DNA of 64,000 nt from Lachnospiraceae bacterium (lineage in GTDB: Bacteria > Bacillota > Clostridia > Lachnospirales > Lachnospiraceae), in assembly GCA_022791815.1 (NCBI GenBank), contig JAAVZU010000093.1, forward strand, positions 1 to 64,000, in the 5' to 3' direction. Each line of letters starts with the position of its first letter. Position 1 is the first letter of the stretch. The position numbers were made by a program, and so were the translations under genes. A model generated the notes under the pieces. The model was not told the origin of the DNA. It worked only from the letters and a program-made list of their open reading frames with translations, and did not search any database. Positions 8,401 through 16,234 of this stretch are shown in pieces.

Positions 8401-8485
8401 GGGCGACAAAAAGATTGCAAGAGCAGTGTTGAACGTGGCAGCAGCAGAAAAGAAACGTATGGGAAAAGTAGTGTATGATATATAA
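5450..8485 (+). CDS. Phage tail tape measure protein
   Basis: About 1011 residues. The N-terminal third is long coiled coil (heptads from about 45 to 290), then a hydrophobic helix near FLGKMFAMSLMFQGITYAM, a central run of alternating helices with Trp motifs (GNWTLGKGLP, ATAWGLVNTAIKIW), a strongly hydrophobic segment (LTSPIGIAVIAIGSLIAIGV) that could enter the membrane at DNA ejection, and the end motif GGYVKPNTPQLAMIGDNRHQ shared by Firmicutes tape measures. GTG 5450 with AGGTGG upstream is preferred; a GTG at 5405 lies inside the terminator hairpin. It sets tail length. Confidence 0.9.
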   Translation: MATTSVGEIELDLVLNEKDIDKNINKVAKSASSKISNCFGNMSKTMKNSFSSGSSRVEDLKNKISQTEKEISKLIDEITKLSNISAPTQQMQKYKSLISSTQKEIEELSAKMEKIADTKVQTDEYKELCDFYEKLNKRLNTLLEKQEKFKNTNVSQNGKQWKNLQYDIDEVKKSIMYAKGEIKDMNLSGTAFKSGKQTEEYKKVAKEIEKANEKLKTYRKNYNQAFAEAESKRNNELTKKSLQLDKLCDKLDVYKMKLQETSNKEKNTGGSSSRLSKNLGKISNATKKATSSITKLTSSVKFLGKMFAMSLMFQGITYAMNGMKEGFNNLVLYSAKANKNASAMATSMLQLRNALASAFQPIITAAVPYLQIFINHLIKAIDFVGKFFTVLLTGQKTYTRAKKAQVDYSKTLKNTGKTAKKTAKDIKSIMSFDNINMLSPNDKEEDSDKDNDNGMPSTKEMFEEVPIESNITKAVEKLRKVLEKLKKKLEPVRKALKKLWDEGLSKLGNFAWGTLKDFYHDFLVPVGNWTLGKGLPRFINATNTLLNNIDWKKIQKSLDKLYKALAPFAINIGEGLLWFYEKVLVPLGTWVANEVVPRFLDTLTIAIKTLNTVIDILKPSAKWFFDKLLKPLAEWTGGLFLSVWDKINEALSKFQKWCEKNPETIENIATVIGSFATAWGLVNTAIKIWNAIGAIATVVTNGLAGAVAFLTSPIGIAVIAIGSLIAIGVLLYKNWDKVKEKAKEIWNKIYSNVARYVERAKERIKNCINKIKEVFNKFNTFLKDVFQKDFSKSFGAFGEIINAFKKNVQNIWNAIKKIFSGIIDFITGVFTGDWKKAWEGVKKIFGGIFDGLVAVAKAPLNLVIGLINTMLKGIFDGMNGVIKKVNKLASKLPDWMPGGGGIPTIDTSKIKIPPLATGGYVKPNTPQLAMIGDNRHQGEVVAPEDKLEQLLNNAILQNTAMIVRAVENAMSKQKGGDIELVVNLGDKKIARAVLNVAAAEKKRMGKVVYDI

Positions 8486-8498
8486 GAGGAGTGAGACA

Positions 8499-8873
8499 AT
8501 GAACAGAGTATTTCAAGCTGGTAAGGCACAAAACAGCCTGTCTAATATTATATTTCCTTCATCTATCCAGTGGAGCTATAACGAAATTAGTTCGGAAAAG
8601 TCTGGCCGTGCTAAATCTGGAAAAATGAATAAGAAGATCATAGCATCAAAGCGAAAATTGGAATGCAGTTGGAGTATGCTTGATGATGGAGCTGCTAGCA
8701 AATTGCTAAAAGCTATAAAGCCATTTACATATATTTATTTGAGGTTTCCTGATCCTTTTGAGGGAAAAGATATTACAAAGCGTTTTTATACGGATGATGC
8801 AGTGGCAGATTCTAATATTAAGCTAGATGGGAAATATATCTGGAATGTGTCATTTAGTTTTATAGAACAGTAG
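8499..8873 (+). CDS. Small tail protein after tape measure (DUF6711-like)
   Basis: 124 residues, beta-rich: NRVFQAGKAQNSLSNIIFPS, later RKLECSWSMLDDG and FTYIYLRFPDPF. A small protein of this type commonly sits between tape measure and the large tail-tip protein in Clostridia siphophages, possibly as a distal tail component. ATG 8499 is chosen because GAGGAG lies 7 nt upstream. The DUF label is from memory and tentative. Confidence 0.6.
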   Translation: MNRVFQAGKAQNSLSNIIFPSSIQWSYNEISSEKSGRAKSGKMNKKIIASKRKLECSWSMLDDGAASKLLKAIKPFTYIYLRFPDPFEGKDITKRFYTDDAVADSNIKLDGKYIWNVSFSFIEQ

Positions 8874-8884
8874 GAGGTGACAGT

Positions 8885-11227
8885 ATGAGAGATATGGTAC
8901 TTTATACAAAGATGAATGAATTAGGAATCGAAATAGAAGATATAGAGATTTGTCTAAGTTTATATGTTTTCAAGCATACAAAGGAACTTATGCAGTATTT
9001 AAAAGCAAATCTTTACACGATTCATCTTGACAATTTGATTTATGAGGTAATAGACAATGAACTTTGCGAATCACAAAAGTATGAGCATTTAGAATTTACT
9101 TATGATGAAGTGGATTCACTAGAGTACGTCACAAACTGTACAGAAGAAAATGCATTTTCGGTAGGAACTATTGCAGCAGCAGGATTCAACTTTAGTATCT
9201 TTGAAGAAAAATACAGTGATGATGGAGATATTAGTTATTATGATTATGATTTTGCTCAGGCAATGATAGTACCGAGATTTAAATTTTATTATGATGATGT
9301 ATGTCTGGATGAATTGCAGTTAGGAGTATTTCATGTAGATTCTTATGAAAAAGAAGATGAAATGATAAAGTTTATCTGTTTGGATAATGCTAAATTTTTA
9401 GACAAAAAGATAAAAAAATATGTTACAGAAACAATCAAACTACCTCAATCCATGAAAAATGTTATTTCGGGAATTGTAACAAGTGCATGCAAGATGTCTA
9501 TGAGTGAAGTAAATGCAGAAATAGCATATCCAACAATCACAAACCTGTCTGGTGTAAAAAATATGACAGCAAGAACCATTCTAAGCTACATGTTAGAATT
9601 GATTGGAGCTTTTGGCTATTTCAATAACAGAGGAGCATTTACTTATAAAATGTTTAATAAAAACAATGGGCAGGATGTAATGATACCTATTGACAGGGTA
9701 ATGGAATATAAACGAAACGGTTACAGTGCAATTATGAATGGTGCAAGATTAAGTTATGGTGATGATGTAGGTGTAGGAAGTTTTTCGTGGTTACAGGAGT
9801 ACATACCAGCGGACATTGATGGCGACGGGGAAGATGAAGAAACAGAATCTCCGATACCTTTAAGCGAAGACAATCCTATTTTAAAAGGAAAAGATAATCA
9901 GGAATGCCAGACAATACTACATAATTTACTTGATAGAATGCGGAATTTTAATTTTAAACCGGGAGAAGTCACAACAATTTTACCAGATTTTAGAATAGAA
10001 CCAGGGGATTTTGTTGCAGTAGAAGATAAGCTACAATATACAAGAAAATTTCTGGCCAGTCAAATCACTTATCGAGATAATCTCGAAATGGAAATTGTGT
10101 CAGCCTGGGACGGAGAAACTTATAATATTAAAAATGATGGAAGCGTGTTCGTAGGTAAAAAATCAATTGCATTATTAAATAATTCACTATTAAGTAGTTT
10201 CCTTTTTAAGTTAAAAGGAGGATGGGAAGAAGATAAAAGAGACAACTATACAAAAATTATTTGTAAAAAAGAGACATTTAAAGAGGAACTGATAGAGAAT
10301 GAAGAAGACTATGCAGATGTCACAGAGGGTGAAGGAACAAAAGTATATGCATACAGAGACAATGATACTATCGTAATATGTTCAGAAGCAGATATTTTAA
10401 GTCCACACAGTGGCGATTCTGAAAATCTTTTTTCGGATTTTATAAGGATTGACACATTAGATTTATCTATGCTTGATACAAGTAACATATCTAATATGCA
10501 AAGCATGTTTAGACAAGTATGCTTTATGCCGGATACTCAAAGTGTATCCATAAATTGGGGAAATTATTTTGATACAAGAAAGGTATATAATATGTCATAC
10601 ATGTTCAGCAATTTTGGTCATGATGTAGAGGAACTTGCACTTGATTTATCTCATTTTAATACTTCTAATGTGTCAGTTATGACTTGTATGTTTTCTGGAA
10701 CTGGTGCTAATTCAGAAAAATTTGAACTAAACATTTCAAATTTTAATATGGAAAATGCAAGTATGCTAAATAGTATGTTTAGTGGAACAGCTAAGAAAGC
10801 AAACAATGCAATAGTACATATCGGAGACTTTTATACTTTAAATGCAGTAGATATGTCATATATGTTCTATGAATGCAACATAGAAATCATAAATACGGTA
10901 GTAACTAATCAATCTTTTACAACGATTAATGTAACAAATATGAATAATATGTTTGCTGGTGTTGGAGAAAATAGTAATGATATTATATTAGATTTAACAA
11001 AACTTGATACATCAAATGTAAACAACATGGAACGAATGTTTGCTGGTGTGGGTCTAAACTCTACAAATTTTGTTATAAAGCTTGGAAAAGGATTTGATAT
11101 GTCAAAAGCAGAATACAAAGATAAAATGTTTGAAAATCACGGAATATCAAAAATTCTTTGTCCGAAAAGGGGGATTCCACTAATGCTAAGAGAAGTGTAC
11201 GATGGAGTGATTGAAACGTATGAATAA
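8885..11227 (+). CDS. Tail tip / host-binding protein with BspA-type DUF285 repeats
   Basis: 780 residues. Residues 1 to about 420 resemble a tail-hub/baseplate-type domain (for example QLGVFHVDSYEKEDEMIKF and RNGYSAIMNGARLSYGDD). From about 510 on it carries DUF285 repeats: units with LDLSMLDTSNISNMQSMF, LDLSHFNTSNVSVMTCMF, LDTSNVNNMERMF, the leucine-rich fold of BspA-like surface proteins. About seven repeat units are visible, some irregular. A hub fused to a solenoid adhesin is likely the receptor-binding protein. AGGAGGTGA precedes ATG 8885. It is the last prophage gene before the terminator. Confidence 0.8.
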   Translation: MRDMVLYTKMNELGIEIEDIEICLSLYVFKHTKELMQYLKANLYTIHLDNLIYEVIDNELCESQKYEHLEFTYDEVDSLEYVTNCTEENAFSVGTIAAAGFNFSIFEEKYSDDGDISYYDYDFAQAMIVPRFKFYYDDVCLDELQLGVFHVDSYEKEDEMIKFICLDNAKFLDKKIKKYVTETIKLPQSMKNVISGIVTSACKMSMSEVNAEIAYPTITNLSGVKNMTARTILSYMLELIGAFGYFNNRGAFTYKMFNKNNGQDVMIPIDRVMEYKRNGYSAIMNGARLSYGDDVGVGSFSWLQEYIPADIDGDGEDEETESPIPLSEDNPILKGKDNQECQTILHNLLDRMRNFNFKPGEVTTILPDFRIEPGDFVAVEDKLQYTRKFLASQITYRDNLEMEIVSAWDGETYNIKNDGSVFVGKKSIALLNNSLLSSFLFKLKGGWEEDKRDNYTKIICKKETFKEELIENEEDYADVTEGEGTKVYAYRDNDTIVICSEADILSPHSGDSENLFSDFIRIDTLDLSMLDTSNISNMQSMFRQVCFMPDTQSVSINWGNYFDTRKVYNMSYMFSNFGHDVEELALDLSHFNTSNVSVMTCMFSGTGANSEKFELNISNFNMENASMLNSMFSGTAKKANNAIVHIGDFYTLNAVDMSYMFYECNIEIINTVVTNQSFTTINVTNMNNMFAGVGENSNDIILDLTKLDTSNVNNMERMFAGVGLNSTNFVIKLGKGFDMSKAEYKDKMFENHGISKILCPKRGIPLMLREVYDGVIETYE

Positions 11228-11228
11228 A

Positions 11229-11260
11229 AAGGAGGACATTGACCTCTTAATGTCCTCCTT
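11229..11260 (+). terminator. Hairpin closing the prophage tail operon
   Basis: A perfect 12-bp inverted repeat, AAGGAGGACATT (11229-11240) with AATGTCCTCCTT (11249-11260), loop of 8. No long T run follows, so it may work as an RNA-stabilising or bidirectional stop. Confidence 0.75.
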
Positions 11261-11261
11261 G

Positions 11262-11719
11262 TAAACTTTACGAAAAATAATAACAATTAATGAAATGTAA
11301 CAAAAAATACTTGAGAGTACTTTTTATAGTCAATTTAAAGCTATTGAAAAATACAAGAAAATACTTTAAAGTATAAAGAAATAAGCACGTATTACAGAGT
11401 TTTCATGTGGAGTGTGTCGTGTTGATGTCAAGGGTTGAAAAGTAGATGTGTGAAAAGGCTTTGATTTCAAGGGATTTGTGGCATTTGCAGGGCGGTTTTT
11501 CAATGTTAATAATCCTGTCACATGCCGCAAAATCAAGGCTTTGGGAACATATCAAATGGCAAGCCTGAGTTGACAGAATGACTTTAGGGGGTAGGTTGTG
11601 TAGACAGGATTATTGTGGTTGATAGGATTGATGTATAGAAAAGAAACGGATAAATACTGCGAGGAATGAAAATGGAACTGTAAAGAGGAAAGACTCTAAA
11701 TACAGTTCCCAGAAGTAAG
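11262..11719. other. Gene-free accessory stretch with a 12-bp inverted repeat
   Basis: No credible gene. AATAATCCTGTC at 11508-11519 is repeated inverted as GACAGGATTATT at 11603-11614, separated by 83 bases. The sequence between 11450 and 11575 has short open stretches in two frames (one reading GFDFKGFVAFAGRFF) and looks like a remnant of mobile DNA; I cannot name it. Confidence 0.45.
11674..11709 (-). terminator. Terminator of the minus-strand gene 11720-12082
   Basis: GGAACTGTA (11674-11682) pairs with TACAGTTCC (11701-11709); an inner GAG/CTC pair extends the stem. On the minus strand it is followed by ATTTTC. Confidence 0.6.
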
Positions 11720-12082
11720 TTATATATAAGGATAATAGGCTGTCAGTGTTACATTACCATTGTCCTGTTTGTCAAGCGCAAAACATATCATATCTTCCTC
11801 TTTGTTCAATTCTTTCAAGCGGAGAAGAGATAAGATAATTGTAATGCACACATATAAGTTTTCAATAGACATATTCGGAAAGGTGTGGGTGGTTACAGAG
11901 TCATACAGCAGACATTGCAGTTCTAATTTTTCGCCAAATATGTCTTTACCATCAACATGAAAGTACATATTCGGCTCGAATGGATCAGCAGTAACTTTGG
12001 CAGTATACCGATTTAATTTGCAATACAGCTCATTAAGTCGTAGATTAATGGGATTAAAAATTGATATGTGTATTTCTTTCAT
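11720..12082 (-). CDS. Hypothetical protein of the accessory island
   Basis: 120 residues, not recognised. It begins MKEIHISIFNPINLRLNELY and ends in a beta-rich segment (GNVTLTAYYPYI). There is no signal peptide or membrane span. AAGGAGG lies 8 nt before ATG 12082, so this start is firm. Single gene with its own terminator, reading away from the XRE regulator gene. Such small proteins are common cargo of Clostridia mobile elements; the link is inference. Confidence 0.55.
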   Translation of the reverse strand: MKEIHISIFNPINLRLNELYCKLNRYTAKVTADPFEPNMYFHVDGKDIFGEKLELQCLLYDSVTTHTFPNMSIENLYVCITIILSLLRLKELNKEEDMICFALDKQDNGNVTLTAYYPYI

Positions 12083-12241
12083 AAAGTATTCCTCCTTTGG
12101 TAGTCTCACATATTAACTCTAGAGAAGCATAAAATCAACGATATAAGAAGAGAGTTATCGATTTATTAAAGTTTTTTAATTGAGTGAGGGCGGATGGGTA
12201 ATTTAGCCTATGGTTTGAAATCGTATGTATGTTCGATGTAC

Positions 12242-12293
12242 TTGACTTTTTACAAAATGTATGCTATAATATAATAAAATATGTTATATTATA
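12242..12293 (+). promoter_or_regulatory. Promoter and operator of the XRE-cupin/MBL operon
   Basis: TTGACT (12242-12247), 17-base spacer, TATAAT (12265-12270): near consensus. A perfect inverted repeat, TATAATATAA (12265-12274) and TTATATTATA (12284-12293), covers the -10 box and the transcription start. This placement suits repression by the encoded XRE protein. Confidence 0.75.
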
Positions 12294-12307
12294 AAAGAAG
12301 GGTGAAA

Positions 12308-12850
12308 ATGAAAGATTTGAATATTGGAAAACATCTTAAAAACATTCGTCAGAATCGTGAGCTATCTTTAGATGAAGCTGCGGAAATGACAGGTGTAAGC
12401 AAGCCAATGCTCGGACAGATTGAGCGTGGACAGTCCTCACCGACTATCACTACACTCTGGAAAATTGCAACGGGGCTAAAAGTGCCTTTGTCGTCATTCT
12501 TGCAGGAGGAAAAAACGAAGTATTCTGTAGTTGATCTTTTGGAAGAAAACGAAGTATCGGCTGAAAACGGTGCTATGAGAGCGTATACTCTCTTTTCGTA
12601 TGATCCGATACGGAATTTTGAAGCTTTTTATATTGAGTTTGATTCAGGTTGTATCCACACTTCGGATAAGCATAATGATAATGTTGAGGAAACAGTTTAT
12701 GTCATAAGCGGAAGGCTTGACATGGTCATAAACGGAGAGAAAGTCACGTTGTCGGAAAAGCAGGCAATACGCTTTTCGGCAAATGTCACTCACAGCTATC
12801 AAAATAATTATGACGGACTTTGTTGTGTCTACAATACGATTTTTTATTGA
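12308..12850 (+). CDS. XRE-family regulator with C-terminal cupin domain
   Basis: 180 residues. Helix-turn-helix at about 5-60 (GKHLKNIRQNRELSLDEAAEMTGVSKPMLGQIERG shows the XRE pattern in two adjoining parts), cupin sensor domain at about 105-178 with the VEETVYVISGRLDMVINGEK core. This HTH-cupin class usually senses a small metabolite. ATG 12308 is used; an upstream ATG at 12281 falls within the operator. The next gene starts 12 bases after its stop, so they form an operon. Probably autoregulated through the 10-bp palindrome. Confidence 0.88.
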   Translation: MKDLNIGKHLKNIRQNRELSLDEAAEMTGVSKPMLGQIERGQSSPTITTLWKIATGLKVPLSSFLQEEKTKYSVVDLLEENEVSAENGAMRAYTLFSYDPIRNFEAFYIEFDSGCIHTSDKHNDNVEETVYVISGRLDMVINGEKVTLSEKQAIRFSANVTHSYQNNYDGLCCVYNTIFY

Positions 12851-12861
12851 GGAGAATTTTT

Positions 12862-13746
12862 ATGTATGAATTAAATCAGGTAGGAGAAAAAAGCTATTAT
12901 ATCAACTGTCCCGCAAAAATCGGGATATATCTTGCTGATGATAAAAACGTGTATCTCATCGACAGCGGAAATGATAAGAACGCAGGCAAAAAGGTTCGTA
13001 AGATTTTAGATGAAAAAGGCTGGAATCTCTTAGGTATTCTGAACACTCATTCCAATGCCGATCATATCGGCGGAAATCAGTATTTGCAACAGCAGACAGG
13101 GTGCAAAGTTTTTTCAAGTGGAATTGAAAAAACATTTACAGAGTACCCTGTTTTAGAACCATCATTTCTGTACGGCGGATATCCCTGTAAGGATTTAAGG
13201 CATAAGTTCTTGCTTGCGGGGCCAAGCAAAGTTACAGATTTTTCAGATGAAAGTTTCCCGAAAGAAATTGAGATAATACCGCTGCTAGGTCACTTTTTTG
13301 ATATGGTAGGTTTCAGAACGCCAGATGATACTGTGTCTATTGCCGATTGTCTTTCAAGTAAGGAAACACTTGATAAATATCAGATTGGCTTTATCTACGA
13401 TGTGGCAGAGTATCTGAAAACCTTTGAAACGGTAAAATCCATGAAAGCAAAAATGTTTGTTCCTGCCCATGCGCCTGCAACTGATGATATTACTGAATTG
13501 GTAGATGTAAATATTGCAAAAGTGCATGAAATTGCTGACAAAATTTTATCGATATGCAATGAACCGATTTGCTTTGAAAATATTCTGCAAAAGCTGTTTT
13601 CCGACTATGGCTTAACAATGAATTTTGAGCAGTATGTTTTGGTGGGAAGTACTGTCCGCTCTTATCTGTCTTGGTTGAAAGATAACGGAAAACTTTCTGC
13701 TTTTTTTGAAGATAATATATTGTTATGGATAAACGGGAGAAAATAA
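12862..13746 (+). CDS. MBL-fold metallo-hydrolase
   Basis: 294 residues with the metallo-beta-lactamase fold. Motif NTHSNADHIGGN at 61-72 is the metal site, but the usual HxHxDH reads H63-S-N65-A-D67-H68, with Asn in place of the second His. Further likely ligands: His in LLGHFF, Asp in VSIADCL and His in VPAHAP. GAGGAG overlaps the regulator stop and gives 7-8 nt spacing to ATG 12862. Substrate unknown; cotranscription with a cupin-type sensor suggests detoxification or turnover of the sensed compound. The altered ligand may mean one-metal catalysis. Confidence 0.82.
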   Translation: MYELNQVGEKSYYINCPAKIGIYLADDKNVYLIDSGNDKNAGKKVRKILDEKGWNLLGILNTHSNADHIGGNQYLQQQTGCKVFSSGIEKTFTEYPVLEPSFLYGGYPCKDLRHKFLLAGPSKVTDFSDESFPKEIEIIPLLGHFFDMVGFRTPDDTVSIADCLSSKETLDKYQIGFIYDVAEYLKTFETVKSMKAKMFVPAHAPATDDITELVDVNIAKVHEIADKILSICNEPICFENILQKLFSDYGLTMNFEQYVLVGSTVRSYLSWLKDNGKLSAFFEDNILLWINGRK

Positions 13747-13877
13747 TCAGACTGAGGTTTGAAATGTGGCTGCAAAAGAAAGACTTAGGCATTGCCGATA
13801 TTTTTTCTGATGACGCTGTTTATACAGAAAGCTGGGGACCTGAGTATAAAGGAAAACAGCTCCAAATGAAACATTAG
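13725..13877 (+). pseudogene. SnoaL/NTF2-like protein, N-terminal fragment
   Basis: Starts with ATG 13725 inside the end of the MBL gene and reads MDKREKIIRLRFEMWLQKKD followed by IADIFSDDAVYTESWGPEYKGK, a clear match to the start of nuclear transport factor 2-like proteins (usually about 140 residues). It stops at TAG 13875 after 50 codons, where similarity ends. A further open stretch (LEERLRRYQREADKQYAER) follows in another frame, apparently from a different gene. Deletion fusion is likely. Confidence 0.75.
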
Positions 13878-13964
13878 AAGAAAGATTACGGAGGTATCAA
13901 AGAGAAGCTGACAAACAGTATGCAGAAAGAACTTACCATACAAGAAAAAATTTCAATTTATCTC

Positions 13965-14717
13965 TTAACCAAATATCTTCTTTTTTTTATCTATTGTTAT
14001 AATTATAAAAGAAACTGCAATCAATATTCCTGTCGTAACAATATTGCTCAAAATATTCTCGTGGATCTTATAAATTCCTAACAATGAATTAACAATACAA
14101 TGTAATAAAACGCATAGCCAAACACTCTTTGTGCATTTTCTAATACATGCTAATGCAAAACTTAATCCAAATACTCGTATTCCAAAAGCAAAATAATGAT
14201 TTCCTTGCAATAAACCCTGTATATAAAGCAATGGGTAGTGCCATAGCCACCATATCAATGAGACAATTATCGTTGATGTAACAAATGAGTGTCTTTCTTC
14301 CAAATCTGGCTGTAAAATATAACGCCATCCTGCTTCTTCTAGTCCTCCGAGTATTAACATCATAGGCATCATCACAATAATTGCAAAGAATGGTGTACCA
14401 TTATCATAGCCTGCAATAAGACATTGAGGCAAAATGAACAAAACACTCAAGCCAATTACTAACAAATATGATAAAGCATTATGCTTGAAATCAAAAACAT
14501 TTTTTACCCATCCCTTAAAACTATCAATTTGTTTATTTTTCTTCAACACAATATAAGATGCAATGGTTGGTGACCAGCCTATTAACAAATAGGGTATATA
14601 CAATGCATAATTGTCATTTAACGAAACACCGTTATAACTACAAATCATATACACTCCCCAACAAACCATCAATATAGAAAAAGTGCATATTATAAAATCT
14701 TTACTCACTTTACTCAT
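13965..14717 (-). CDS. CPBP-family membrane endopeptidase (CAAX protease-like)
   Basis: About 250 residues with some eight membrane spans. Catalytic motifs are present in order: EEAGWR (Glu-Glu and Arg), WWLWHYPL (His) and LLHCIVNS (His, Asn), which form the Abi/CPBP glutamic protease site inside the membrane. In Firmicutes these proteins process peptides or confer bacteriocin immunity. ATG 14717 is used, with GGAGGA about 9 nt before; two upstream in-frame ATGs are less well placed. Stands alone on the minus strand. Confidence 0.85.
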   Translation of the reverse strand: MSKVSKDFIICTFSILMVCWGVYMICSYNGVSLNDNYALYIPYLLIGWSPTIASYIVLKKNKQIDSFKGWVKNVFDFKHNALSYLLVIGLSVLFILPQCLIAGYDNGTPFFAIIVMMPMMLILGGLEEAGWRYILQPDLEERHSFVTSTIIVSLIWWLWHYPLLYIQGLLQGNHYFAFGIRVFGLSFALACIRKCTKSVWLCVLLHCIVNSLLGIYKIHENILSNIVTTGILIAVSFIIITIDKKKKIFG

Positions 14718-14857
14718 CTTCATTCTCCTCCATAGGCATAAAAATAGGAATTTCATTCCATTGCTTATTATAACAAATAAGCAATGGATATTCTACTTGA
14801 ATTTCGGATGAATGAAACAATATAGACAGACTGCCAAGAGCAATCTGTCTATAGAAA

Positions 14858-15097
14858 TTACTGTACTTCCAAACTATCAATCGAATCTATCCAAGTCTGC
14901 ATTTCTCCATCTAATATAAGCCTTGCATATTCTAAAGGTTCATCTATTGCCAAGGCATTAAGAGCATTTTGTGAGCAGGGAGTAGTTTTCAGCTCATCCT
15001 CAGCCTTGCTACAATCCATCCGCAAAATGTAATTATCAAATGTGGTTATATCAATGCTGTTGGTTAGCGGGTTGTATTCTGCATATATCAATCTCAT
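14858..15097 (-). CDS. DUF6061-like small protein
   Basis: 79 residues. It starts MRLIYAEYNPLTNSIDITTF and includes LRMDCSKAEDELKTTPCSQN then PLEYARLILDGEMQTWID, the pattern of DUF6061 proteins carried on Clostridia mobile elements (Cys-containing middle, 'P..YA.L.L.G.mq' end). No function is known for this family. AAAAGGACAG lies before the start on the minus strand. It supports the view that 11.3-16.5 kb is transferred DNA. Confidence 0.65.
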   Translation of the reverse strand: MRLIYAEYNPLTNSIDITTFDNYILRMDCSKAEDELKTTPCSQNALNALAIDEPLEYARLILDGEMQTWIDSIDSLEVQ

Positions 15098-15142
15098 TTT
15101 TTATCTGTCCTTTTCTATAATTATATGAAGCATTTCAATCAG

Positions 15143-15173
15143 TTCACACAGTCCATTTATATTGTGTTATAAT
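15143..15173 (+). promoter_or_regulatory. Candidate extended -10 promoter
   Basis: TTCACA at 15143-15148 and TGTTATAAT ending at 15173, with a 19-base spacer; the TG before the -10 box compensates for the wide spacing. It points to the structured stretch just downstream, where no gene starts. Confidence 0.5.
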
Positions 15174-15177
15174 GTGT

Positions 15178-15345
15178 TACGTGAGTTGGCTTCCCCTATT
15201 TTTGCCCTTATGAGGGTTCACAAAGCCTTGTGAAACGATATAACACAAGGGAAAGCTCACTTACAGAAAAGTTAGTGTTTATAAGGGTTAGCGGAGAATT
15301 TATTAATAAAATATAACAGCTAATGAAACCCTTAAATTATGTGAT
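15178..15345 (+). ncRNA. Candidate structured non-coding RNA
   Basis: Gene-free but rich in pairing. GTGAG...CTTCCC near 15180-15197 can pair with GGGAAAGCTCAC near 15250-15262; inside it TTCACAA and TTGTGAA form a 7-bp hairpin with a 4-base loop. CCCTTAT (near 15208) is complementary to ATAAGGG (near 15283), and AAGGGTT to AACCCTT (near 15330), giving alternative folds. An extended -10 promoter lies directly upstream. It could equally be a mobile-element end. The rest of the gap to 15498 shows nothing else. Confidence 0.4.
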
Positions 15346-15498
15346 TATACAATCGGAATTTGCAGAGGTAGATTTATAATAAAAAAATCGGATAAGGAGT
15401 AAAAATAATAAATTTATCAGAATTTCACAGTTATGTTGCAGATAACCAGTCAAATATCTGTCAAGTGACAGTTATTTAAAACGGCAAGACAATTTTAT

Positions 15499-16181
15499 GT
15501 GTTAGATTATTTTTCTGATTGCAAAATCAAACGAGGAGAAAAGACAATTCAAAAAGTCACATTGAAAAATCTTCTGACAATGGCCGCACCCTATAAGTAT
15601 AAATCAGAGCCTTGGTCAAAAATATGCGTGCAGGAAGATAGGAGCATTGCCGCTTTGGATTTTTTGGGTGGCAGGCGTGGCATGACAGGAGAATTTCAAT
15701 ATTCTACCTTGGGTATTCATATTCTCACAGGTATCATCGCAGTAGTAAGCAAAATGACAACGGTAGATTTTTCAAATAAATATCTATTTGAGCCGTTGAC
15801 GATTGCACCAAGGAAAATATATGGTTTTCAGACGATAAGGGAGTTGGGGCTGCTGGATATGGCCTTTGTTTGTCTGCTGAAGAAATGTCAAAGATAGGAT
15901 AGCTCTGTCTGAAAAAGGGTGTTTTTAATAACAATTGTATTGTTTCTGAAAAATGGCTTGAAGAAAGTACAATGGTTAGGCTGTGTTGTGGAGAAAAATT
16001 TCGGGATATGAAGTATGGTTATTTGTGGTGGATTATTGATGAAAATGAGGGAAGCTATGTGGCTATCGGCAATAGCGGAAATGTTATTTATATCAATCCC
16101 CAAAAGGAATTGGTAGTAGCGGTTTCTGGCTATTTCAAACCGACAGTGTTTGACCGAATTGATTTTCAGAAATTTTTCTGA
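15499..16181 (+). pseudogene. Serine hydrolase (beta-lactamase family), decayed
   Basis: The first part reads LDYFSDCKIKRGEKTIQKVT, LKNLLTMAAPYKYKSEPW and EFQYSTLGIHILTGI, matching the middle of class C beta-lactamase-like hydrolases. The frame is lost near 15825; similarity continues in another frame (DDKGVGAAGYGLCLSAEEMSK), is cut by an in-frame TAG near 15899, and ends with YGYLWWIIDENEGSYVAIGN and PQKELVVAVSG. The N-terminal part holding the nucleophile motif SxxK is missing. Not functional. Confidence 0.82.
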
Positions 16182-16234
16182 CAGACTTATAACTTCTGAT
16201 TTGTGGAGATAAGTCAAATAGGAGGGAAGGATAA

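Larger units (their letters stand above)
1..11260 (+). mobile_element. Prophage late region (head-tail and tail module), partial
   Basis: A run of tightly packed + strand genes in the classic siphovirus order: scaffold, capsid, connectors, tail terminator, tail tube, tail chaperones, tape measure, distal tail and a host-binding tail protein. It starts before the window and stops at a strong hairpin at 11229-11260. Packaging genes would lie to the left. No holin, endolysin, integrase or repressor is seen to the right, so this end is either the prophage border after loss of lysis genes, or lysis genes lie elsewhere. Confidence 0.93.

Noticed and set aside
1-11260. A tailocin (phage-tail bacteriocin) instead of a prophage
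   Set aside because: Capsid and scaffold genes are present and appear intact.
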